Shown here one piece after another: positions 58,295-64,000 of a DNA stretch of 64,000 nucleotides (its first letter is position 1; every line of letters begins with the position of its first letter). Made by a program: the position numbers and the translations under genes. A model generated the notes under the pieces. The model worked only from the letters and a program-made list of their open reading frames with translations. It was not told the origin of the DNA and did not search any database. This DNA comes from Amycolatopsis dendrobii (GTDB lineage Bacteria > Actinomycetota > Actinomycetes > Mycobacteriales > Pseudonocardiaceae). The stretch covers positions 372,001 to 436,000 of the forward strand of contig NZ_JACGZW010000010.1 in assembly GCF_014145675.1 (NCBI RefSeq), given 5' to 3'.

Positions 58295-59209
58295 ATGCGG
58301 TTGTTCGCCCCGGCTCCGGGCGGGGAGCGGCTGGCCAGGGCGCTGGCCGAGGGACCCTTCGAGCGCGCCCTGACGCTGGCGATCGAGCGCAGCGGCCTCG
58401 GCCTGGCGCGGCTGCGCGAACGGCTCGCGGCCTCGGGCGTGCCGGTCAGCACGACCACGCTCAGCTCGTGGCGCACCGGGCGCAGCCGTCCGGAACGGCC
58501 GGAATCGTTGCGGGCGCTGGCTTTGCTGGAGCCGGTCCTGGACGTCCCGCCGGGGACGCTGCGCGCGCTGCTGGACCGGCCGCGCACCGGCGGCCCGGCC
58601 CCGCGTGCGGCGCGGTGGGACCGGTTGTGGGAGAACCGCAGCCTGCTTCCGATGGTGCTGAACTCGTTCGAGGACTCCTCGCCGGAATCGGTCAGCGTGC
58701 ACGAGACCCTGCACGTCGACGCCGCGGGGCGGATGCGCGGCCTGCACGTGCGGGAAGTGCTGCGGGCTCTGGACGAACCGGCGTTCGTGCGCATCGTGGC
58801 GCTGCGGGGATTCACGCCCGGTCAGTCGCCGGAACTGGTGTCGGCGCGGTACTGCCGCCCCGGCTGCGTGCGGGCGACGCCGGAGCAGGCGTTCTCGGTG
58901 ACGGAACTGGTCCTCGACCATCCGCTGGCCCCGGGCGAGACGGGGATCGTCGAGTACCGGTTCGCGTTCCGGGACGAGGAGCCGGATGCGCGCTACGACC
59001 GGCGGTTCCGGCTGCCGATCGCGGAACACCTGCTGGAAGTGCATTTCGATCCGTCGGCGCTGCCCGCGGAATGCGTGTCGTACCGGCAGGATTCGCCGGC
59101 CGGGCCGGAACTGGAGACCGCCGAGGTCCGCGTGCGGCCCGGCGTGCCCGCGCACGTGATCCGGACCGGGCGGGGGGCCGGGATCCACGGAGTGCGGTGG
59201 CGGTGGTGA
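58295..59209 (+). CDS. XRE-like helix-turn-helix protein with unknown C-terminal domain
   Basis: 304 residues. The N-terminal 70 residues resemble an XRE/Cro-type DNA-binding domain adapted to actinobacteria (GLARLRERLAASGVPVSTTT, LSSWRTGRSRPERPESLRAL). The remaining 220 residues are a beta-rich domain of unknown type (VHETLHVDAAGRMRGLHVRE ... IVEYRFAFRDEEPDARYDRR). CAGGAGAGG precedes the ATG. A 7-bp inverted repeat upstream may be its own operator. It is divergent from the protease gene, which it might regulate. Confidence 0.75.
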   Translation: MRLFAPAPGGERLARALAEGPFERALTLAIERSGLGLARLRERLAASGVPVSTTTLSSWRTGRSRPERPESLRALALLEPVLDVPPGTLRALLDRPRTGGPAPRAARWDRLWENRSLLPMVLNSFEDSSPESVSVHETLHVDAAGRMRGLHVREVLRALDEPAFVRIVALRGFTPGQSPELVSARYCRPGCVRATPEQAFSVTELVLDHPLAPGETGIVEYRFAFRDEEPDARYDRRFRLPIAEHLLEVHFDPSALPAECVSYRQDSPAGPELETAEVRVRPGVPAHVIRTGRGAGIHGVRWRW

Positions 59210-59418
59210 CGCTCCGCCATCCACTGAGGACACCAACGATGTGTCCGTTGTGGACAGTCAGTGATTTCCGTTGCGGGAAGCGCGCTTCGCACGCGGGCGG
59301 CTACTGAGCGTCCGATTCTGCGCTGACTGGCGGGGCGGTGCTGCGCTGTTCGGCCCAATTTCGATTTTCCTCGCGAGTAGCCAGTTTTGGCCGGAGCGCC
59401 CGGGGTAGCCGACACCAC

Positions 59419-59709
59419 ATGGTTCATCGGCCTGACGAAAGTGGACGCGACGACGGCCGGTCGCCTGCCGGGCTCATGCGCGACGCGCGTGCGGTGTTCG
59501 AGGAGCTGACCGAAAAGGACATCGAGTCCGTGTCGGCGTTCGCCAAGGACGGCGACGGATGGAAGCTGCTGGTCGAAGTGCTTGAGCTGGAACGGGTTCC
59601 GGACACCACCAGCCTGATGGCCACGTACTGTGTGCGGGTCGACGCACAGGGCGGCTTCCTCGGCTACGAGCAGGTCCGGAGGTACGCGCGCGGCCAGGTC
59701 GACGCGTGA
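59419..59709 (+). CDS. gvpO: Gas vesicle protein GvpO
   Basis: 96 residues. GvpO signature: ARAVFEELTEKDIESVSAFA, GDGWKLLVEVLELERVPDTT and YCVRVDAQGGFLGYEQVRRY. It is required for gas vesicle formation in haloarchaea and present at the head of Streptomyces gvp clusters, as here. The ATG at 59419 lacks a strong ribosome site. First gene of a co-directional cluster that runs to the window edge. Confidence 0.92.
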   Translation: MVHRPDESGRDDGRSPAGLMRDARAVFEELTEKDIESVSAFAKDGDGWKLLVEVLELERVPDTTSLMATYCVRVDAQGGFLGYEQVRRYARGQVDA

Positions 59710-59727
59710 GGAAGGGAAGGCGATTTC

Positions 59728-60165
59728 ATGACCATGGCGACCGGACGGCAGGGCTCGAACGGTCAGCTGCAACGCGGACCGGGCACCGGAAACCTCTACG
59801 ACATCCTCGAACTGATCCTGGACAAGGGACTGGTGATCGACGCGTTCGTGCGGGTTTCGCTGGTGGGCATCGAACTGCTCACTGTGGACGCGCGGATCGT
59901 CGTGGCCAGTGTGGACACTTACCTGCGGTTCGCCGAAGCGTGCAACCGGCTGGACCTCACCCGTGCCTCCAGCGCCACGACGCTGCCCGATCTGCTGGGC
60001 GAGGTGACCGAGAAAGGCGCCAAAGGAAAGTCCAAAGGCGCGCTGACCGGCGCGGTCGAGACGTTCGCCGAGCAGTTCCAGAAGTCCAGCGACAAGGACG
60101 GCGCAGAGGACGGGGAACGGCCTCGCAGCCGTAGCCGGCGCAGCACCGCGAGGTCGAGCGGATGA
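59728..60165 (+). CDS. gvpA: Gas vesicle structural protein GvpA/GvpJ family
   Basis: 145 residues. The GvpA core is residues about 22-72: LYDILELILDKGLVIDAFVR and SLVGIELLTVDARIVVASVD. The long charged tail (GAKGKSKG ... RSRSRRSTARSSG) is typical of actinobacterial GvpA/J proteins and absent from short cyanobacterial GvpA. By position it is the gvpA of the Streptomyces order O-A-F-G-Y-Z-J-L-S-K. It would form the ribs of the vesicle wall. Confidence 0.92.
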   Translation: MTMATGRQGSNGQLQRGPGTGNLYDILELILDKGLVIDAFVRVSLVGIELLTVDARIVVASVDTYLRFAEACNRLDLTRASSATTLPDLLGEVTEKGAKGKSKGALTGAVETFAEQFQKSSDKDGAEDGERPRSRSRRSTARSSG

Positions 60166-60890
60166 GCACTTACCTGTACGGCATCACGTTCGCCGATCAT
60201 CCTGCCGACGTAGGCGATCTGCGCGGCGTCGGACCGTCGCCGGCTCCTGCGCGGGTGCTGGCGGCCGGGGACGAACTCCGCGCAGTGGTCGGCGACGTCG
60301 AAGGCGAACTGCGGGCGAAACGCCGGGATCTGCTTGCCCACCAAGAGATCTTGCAGGCGTTGTGCGAAAAGGGGCCGACGCTTCCGATGCGCTTCGGTGT
60401 CGTCGCGGACGACGACACCGCGGTAGCGGAGGAGATCGCGGCTAAAACCGAGGTGTACACCGCTGTGCTGCAACGCGTTCGCGGGCACGTGGAGATGAAC
60501 GTCAAAGTCGCGCACCGGGAAGAGGCCGTCCTCGGCCAGCTCCTCGCCAAGGACGAGGAACTCCGAAACCTGGCCGCGAGCTTGCGGGAGGACGCCGGCA
60601 AGGGGCAAGCCGAACAGGTGCGGTTCGGCGAACTGGTCGCCGGCCGGCTGGAGGAGCGCGAGGGCGAGGACGCCGACGCGGTGCTGAGCTATCTGCTTCC
60701 GCTGGCGTCGGAGCATTCCCCGGGGCCGCGGGTCGACGGGTGCTTTTTCACCTGCTCGTTCCTGGTGCGGCAGGAGAAAACGGCTGAATTCCAGGACGCG
60801 GTGCAGCGGTTGGCGACCCTGGTCGAGGAAGTGGCGGAGGTCCGCGCACAGGGACCGCTGCCGCCCTACAGCTTTACCGAGGGCCAATAG
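60162..60890 (+). CDS. gvpF: Gas vesicle protein GvpF/GvpL family
   Basis: 242 residues. The family opening STYLYGITFADHP, GPTLPMRFGVVADDDTAVAE and HVEMNVKVAHRE are present, and the protein ends GPLPPYSFTEGQ as in most GvpF/L proteins. It interacts with GvpA during vesicle nucleation. ATGA overlap with gvpA. Confidence 0.94.
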   Translation: MSTYLYGITFADHPADVGDLRGVGPSPAPARVLAAGDELRAVVGDVEGELRAKRRDLLAHQEILQALCEKGPTLPMRFGVVADDDTAVAEEIAAKTEVYTAVLQRVRGHVEMNVKVAHREEAVLGQLLAKDEELRNLAASLREDAGKGQAEQVRFGELVAGRLEEREGEDADAVLSYLLPLASEHSPGPRVDGCFFTCSFLVRQEKTAEFQDAVQRLATLVEEVAEVRAQGPLPPYSFTEGQ

Positions 60891-61126
60891 TGGGGCTGCT
60901 CGGGGAACTTGTGCTGCTCCCGCTGGCGCCGGTGCGGGGCGCGGTCTGGGTGACCGGACAGGTCGTCGACGCCGCTGAGCAGGAGCAGATCGCGCAGTGG
61001 CAACGGGAACTGGTCGCCCTGGAACGGGAACTGGCGACCGGCGGGATCAGCGAGGAGGAGTTCGACCGCAGGGAAGACGAAATACTCGATCTGCTCGAAG
61101 AATTCGACCGGGGGGTTGCCGGATGA
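60890..61126 (+). CDS. gvpG: Gas vesicle protein GvpG
   Basis: 78 residues: GLLGELVLLPLAPVRGAVWV and then a charged helical C-terminus (QWQRELVALERELATGGISE ... REDEILDLLEEF). This is the short GvpG accessory protein. The GTG start shares one base with the gvpF stop codon. Confidence 0.92.
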   Translation: MGLLGELVLLPLAPVRGAVWVTGQVVDAAEQEQIAQWQRELVALERELATGGISEEEFDRREDEILDLLEEFDRGVAG

Positions 61127-61139
61127 ACGGAGCGAACAG

Positions 61140-61721
61140 ATGACACCGGGAATGAAGGTCGCGGCCGCCGTGGTCGGCGGTTATGTGCTCGGGAGACGGA
61201 AAAAAGCCAAACTCGCCATCACCATGGGCGCCTGGCTCGTCGGGCGGAAGCTGAACCTGGACCCGAAGAAGCTGCTGTCGGATGTCACGCGCGAGCTGGC
61301 TTCGTCGCCCGAACTGGCCGGGGTCCGCGATCAGGTGCGGGACGAGGTGCTGGGCGCGGGCAAGACCCTGGCCGCGGACATCCTGACTCATCAGGCGGGG
61401 CGGCTGGCCGGCTCGTTGCAGGAGCACACCGACACCCTGCGAGACAAGGCAGCGGGCCTTCCGGCGATCGGCGGAGGGGACCCGGATGATCGAGAGCCGG
61501 AAGCGGCCGATGACAACGGGGACGACGGCGGGGAAGAAAGCGAAACCCGCCCGCCTGCCCGCAAACGTCCGGCGAAATCGCGGAGCGCCTCGCCGGGAGA
61601 GCGCAAGCCCGCGCGGAAGGCGTCCAGCGGTTCGTCGAGTTCGACGGCGCGGAAGCGGACGTCCTCGGGCGGCCGTACGCAGAAGCGTTCCTCGAGCACC
61701 TCGGGGGTGAACCGTGGCTGA
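61140..61721 (+). CDS. gvpY: Gas-vesicle cluster protein, GvpY-like
   Basis: 193 residues. A hydrophobic N-terminus (MKVAAAVVGGYVLGRRKKAK) and a helical middle (LLSDVTRELASSPELAGVRD) are followed by a low-complexity basic/acidic tail rich in Ser, Arg and Lys from residue 120. Position between gvpG and the SRPBCC gene matches gvpY of Streptomyces. The ATG at 61140 has GGAG upstream; a TTG 24 bases earlier is possible. Role unknown. Confidence 0.75.
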   Translation: MTPGMKVAAAVVGGYVLGRRKKAKLAITMGAWLVGRKLNLDPKKLLSDVTRELASSPELAGVRDQVRDEVLGAGKTLAADILTHQAGRLAGSLQEHTDTLRDKAAGLPAIGGGDPDDREPEAADDNGDDGGEESETRPPARKRPAKSRSASPGERKPARKASSGSSSSTARKRTSSGGRTQKRSSSTSGVNRG

Positions 61722-62736
61722 ATCCCGTTCTGGCAACGACGAACTCGGTCCCCTGGCAAAGCTTCGGGACCTGGCCTCGCGCAATCCCGCGACGGAGCAG
61801 CTGCTGCACGCCGGCGAGGAATACGCGCAGGCGAAGGCCGAACAGGTGATGTCCTCGGCGGGCAGCAAACTGGGCGAGGCGTCCCGGCGGCTGGCCGACG
61901 CGGGCGGGAGCGGCTCGTTGAAGGGATTGTTCAGCGCCGGCGAGAAAATCGCCGACGGGAAGACGCCGGTCAAGGCGATGGCCGAGGCGGGCGGCAAAGC
62001 GCTCAAGAACTCGGTTTCGGGGCTGTTCGGCAAGCGCGGCAAAGGTTCCGGCGGCAAGAAGATCATCAACATCATCGAGGACATCGACGTCGGCGTGCCG
62101 GTCCGCGAGGCGTACGACCAGTGGACCGAATTCCAGAAGTTCAGCAGTTTCGCCAAGGGCGTCACGAGCGCCGAGCAGAACGACGACACCACTTCGCAGT
62201 GGCGGTTCAAGATTTTCTGGTCGAATCGCTCGATGAAGGCCACGGTCACCGAACAGATCCCCGACGAGCGGATCGCGTGGACCACCGACGGGGCCAAGGG
62301 CACGATCAAGGGCGTGGTGACCTTCCACGAACTCGCCCCGAGCCTGACGAAGGTCCTGCTGGTGATCGAGTACTACCCGGCCGGGCTGTTCGAGAAGACC
62401 GGCAACATCTGGCGGGCGCAGGGCCGCCGGGCGCGGCTCGACCTCAAGCACTTCCGCCGGTTCATCACCATGGCCGGGCAGGCGTCGGGCGACGGCTGGC
62501 GCGGCGAGATCCGCGACGGCGAGGTCGTGCGCTCGCCGGAACAGGTGCGGGAAGACGAAGACGAGGACGAGGGCGCGCTGCGCGAGGAGGAAGACACCGG
62601 CGGCGGCGAGCCCGAAAACGAAGAGCTTCCCGAGGATGACGAAGACGAGGACGACTTCGAAGAGGAAGACGAAGAGGAAGACGACGAACCCGAGGACGAA
62701 CGTCCCCGGGGCCGCCGGGCCGTCGCGGCGCGGTGA
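61714..62736 (+). CDS. gvpZ: Gas-vesicle cluster SRPBCC protein, GvpZ-like
   Basis: 340 residues. A helical Ala/Gly-rich N-terminal part is followed by an SRPBCC/START-like domain from about residue 110 (KIINIIEDIDVGVPVREAYD, QWTEFQKFSSFAKGV, ITFHELAPS-like VVTFHELAPSLTKVLLVIEY). The last 70 residues are almost wholly Glu/Asp. It occupies the gvpZ position of Streptomyces clusters. The GTG start overlaps the gvpY stop by eight bases. Confidence 0.82.
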   Translation: MAESRSGNDELGPLAKLRDLASRNPATEQLLHAGEEYAQAKAEQVMSSAGSKLGEASRRLADAGGSGSLKGLFSAGEKIADGKTPVKAMAEAGGKALKNSVSGLFGKRGKGSGGKKIINIIEDIDVGVPVREAYDQWTEFQKFSSFAKGVTSAEQNDDTTSQWRFKIFWSNRSMKATVTEQIPDERIAWTTDGAKGTIKGVVTFHELAPSLTKVLLVIEYYPAGLFEKTGNIWRAQGRRARLDLKHFRRFITMAGQASGDGWRGEIRDGEVVRSPEQVREDEDEDEGALREEEDTGGGEPENEELPEDDEDEDDFEEEDEEEDDEPEDERPRGRRAVAAR

Positions 62737-62750
62737 CGAGGAGGCAGCAG

Positions 62751-63092
62751 ATGAGCGAGTCCAGCCTACCCGCCGGCAGACCGCTCGGCGGGGTGTCCCG
62801 CCCGGCGGGGCCCGGCGGCGGCGCGAACCTCGCCGACATCCTGGAACGGGTGCTGGACAAGGGCATCGTGATCGCCGGGGACATCCAGGTCAACCTGCTC
62901 GACATCGAGCTGCTGACCATCAAGGTGCGGTTGCTGGTCGCGTCGGTCGAGCGGGCCAAGGAAATGGGCATCGACTGGTGGGAGCACGACCCGTCCCTGT
63001 CGTCGGGCTCGAAGCGCGAGGATCTGCTGGAGGAGAACGAACGACTGCGCGCGCAACTCGAACTCGCGCGGGGAGAGCGAGCGGAACAGTGA
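62751..63092 (+). CDS. gvpJ: Gas vesicle protein GvpJ
   Basis: 113 residues with a GvpA-type core NLADILERVLDKGIVIAGDI, then QVNLLDIELLTIKVRLLVAS, followed by GIDWWEHDPSLSS and a coiled-coil tail (LLEENERLRAQLELARGE). It is the second GvpA-family gene of the cluster, matching gvpJ. ATG 62751 has GAGGAGG upstream; an in-frame GTG 18 bases earlier is less likely. Confidence 0.92.
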   Translation: MSESSLPAGRPLGGVSRPAGPGGGANLADILERVLDKGIVIAGDIQVNLLDIELLTIKVRLLVASVERAKEMGIDWWEHDPSLSSGSKREDLLEENERLRAQLELARGERAEQ

Positions 63093-63817
63093 GCTGGTAT
63101 TGCTACGCAGTCGCCGAATTCGCGGCGGAAAACCCGATGGACGGCATCACCGGACTCCGTGATCGTCCGGTTTCCGTCATTTCCGGGGCCGGGCTGGCCG
63201 CGCTGGCCAGCCCGGCCCCGGACGAGGGGTTCGACGAAACTTCGCTGGAACAGCTTCCGTGGCTGGAAGAAATCGCCCGCGCGCACAACGCCGTCGTGGA
63301 AGAAGCGAGCCGTCGCACGGGCGTGCTGCCGCTGCGGATGGCGACGATCTATCGCGACGAGCAGCGGGTCCGGGAAATGCTCGCCGAGCATTCCGCGCAA
63401 TTTTCGGAAGCGCTGCGGCGGATCCGGGGCCATGCCGAATGGGGCGTCAAAGTCTTCGCCTCGCTCCGCGGTTCCGGCACGCACGAGCCGCCCGCCGACG
63501 GACGTTCCTACCTGCGGCAACGACTCCGCCAGCGGCAGGCGCGGGATACCCGGGCGAACGAGGCGGTCGCGGTCGCCGAGCGCATCGAGCGGGAACTCGC
63601 GCAGCTGTCCGCGGACCTCCACCGGCACCGCAACCAGGATCCCGCCCTGACCGGCCGCACCGACCGCAACATCCTCAACCTGGCCTGCCTGGTCCCCGAC
63701 GCCGGCCGGGAACGCTTCCTGGACCGGCTCGCGCAGCTGCGGCGATCGGCCGCCGCCGGAATCGAAGTCGAGGTCACCGGCCCGTGGGCCCCGTACTCCT
63801 TCGCGGGGATCTCGTGA
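63089..63817 (+). CDS. gvpL: Gas vesicle protein GvpL (GvpF/L family)
   Basis: 242 residues. WYCYAVAEFAAENPMDGITG at the start, RTGVLPLRMATIYRDEQRVR and RGHAEWGVKVFAS in the middle, and GPWAPYSFAGIS at the end mirror GvpF at 60162. GTGA overlaps with genes on both sides. Confidence 0.93.
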   Translation: MSWYCYAVAEFAAENPMDGITGLRDRPVSVISGAGLAALASPAPDEGFDETSLEQLPWLEEIARAHNAVVEEASRRTGVLPLRMATIYRDEQRVREMLAEHSAQFSEALRRIRGHAEWGVKVFASLRGSGTHEPPADGRSYLRQRLRQRQARDTRANEAVAVAERIERELAQLSADLHRHRNQDPALTGRTDRNILNLACLVPDAGRERFLDRLAQLRRSAAAGIEVEVTGPWAPYSFAGIS

Positions 63818-63996
63818 CGGGCGCGGTCGAGGAAACCGGCCGGCTCGCCCTGGTCGACCTGCTGGACCGGCTGCTCGCCGGGGGCGTGGTGCTGACCGGG
63901 GATCTCGTGCTGTCGGTCGCCGAGGTCGACCTCGTGCACATCTCCCTGCGCGCACTGATCACCTCGATCCGCGAAGACCGTCCGGCGCCCTGGTGA
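63814..63996 (+). CDS. gvpS: Gas vesicle GvpA-family small protein, GvpS position
   Basis: 60 residues: LALVDLLDRLLAGGVVLTGD and LVLSVAEVDLVHISLRALIT, the bare GvpA-family core. Third GvpA-type gene of the cluster, in the place of Streptomyces gvpS. The last four bases of the window (AGGA) look like the ribosome site of the next gene, expected to be gvpK. Confidence 0.88.
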   Translation: MTGAVEETGRLALVDLLDRLLAGGVVLTGDLVLSVAEVDLVHISLRALITSIREDRPAPW

Positions 63997-64000
63997 AGGA

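Overview
The window is high-GC actinobacterial DNA, most like a filamentous Pseudonocardiaceae such as Amycolatopsis. The evidence is the strong G/C preference at third codon positions, frequent GTG starts, ATGA/GTGA stop-start overlaps, ESX/type VII-secretion genes (EspG, EspC-like, glycine-rich PPE-like), a nicotinoprotein methanol dehydrogenase of the Amycolatopsis/Mycobacterium type and a Streptomyces-order gas-vesicle cluster. The species assignment is inference; no rRNA or complete tRNA gene is present.

Layout. 1-11 kb: a methyltransferase cut by the left edge, then a decayed stretch with a truncated serine recombinase, then a compact seven-gene cassette of type VII secretion substrates and accessories (4430-10662). 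Two identical 38-bp tRNA-3'-end-like repeats, each followed by the same terminator, lie at 1528 and 10726 and bracket the cassette like attachment sites. 11-19.7 kb: a secreted tripeptidyl-aminopeptidase-like hydrolase, an MFS/MarR divergent pair with an operator palindrome, a VanY-like peptidase/TetR operon with two matching operators, an orphan membrane-anchored protein and a nickel/cobalt transporter. 20-31 kb: an alcohol-oxidation locus made of NDMA-dependent methanol dehydrogenase (mno), MoxR ATPase, VWA protein, a mycofactocin-glycan methyltransferase (mftM-like), an acetate transporter, a two-component system, a second Fe-dependent alcohol dehydrogenase, a GAF regulator and a DUF779 protein. 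Three copies of an 18-bp palindrome lie before mno and before the second dehydrogenase/GAF regulator.

31-44 kb: lipoprotein, IS5- and IS110-type transposase remnants and small secreted proteins. Next comes a putative redox regulon (vanadium-haloperoxidase-like protein, ECF sigma factor, Rieske protein, cupredoxin, metallophosphoesterase, small membrane protein) tied together by three copies of CGTAAC-N7-CGTAT. It is followed by a ricin-like secreted protein, a NUDIX hydrolase and a Pls/PosA-type protein lacking its adenylation domain. A broken copy of the left-edge methyltransferase lies at 43.8-44.1 kb. 44-54 kb: MurJ, MFS, a 43-residue peptide with five GNEWxR repeats divergent from a membrane GGDEF protein, a zinc-ribbon protein, a Prim-Pol-like protein, a Na+/H+ antiporter and a ClpC-type ATPase. 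54-58 kb: a HesB-like protein and LigD split into three consecutive genes (phosphoesterase, ligase, polymerase), closed by a bidirectional terminator facing a trypsin-like protease. 59.4 kb to the end: gas-vesicle genes in the order O-A-F-G-Y-Z-J-L-S, cut by the right edge.

The most novel-looking element is the GNEWxR repeat peptide (47598-47729). The next most promising are the sigma/Rieske regulon and the shared operator of the methanol locus.
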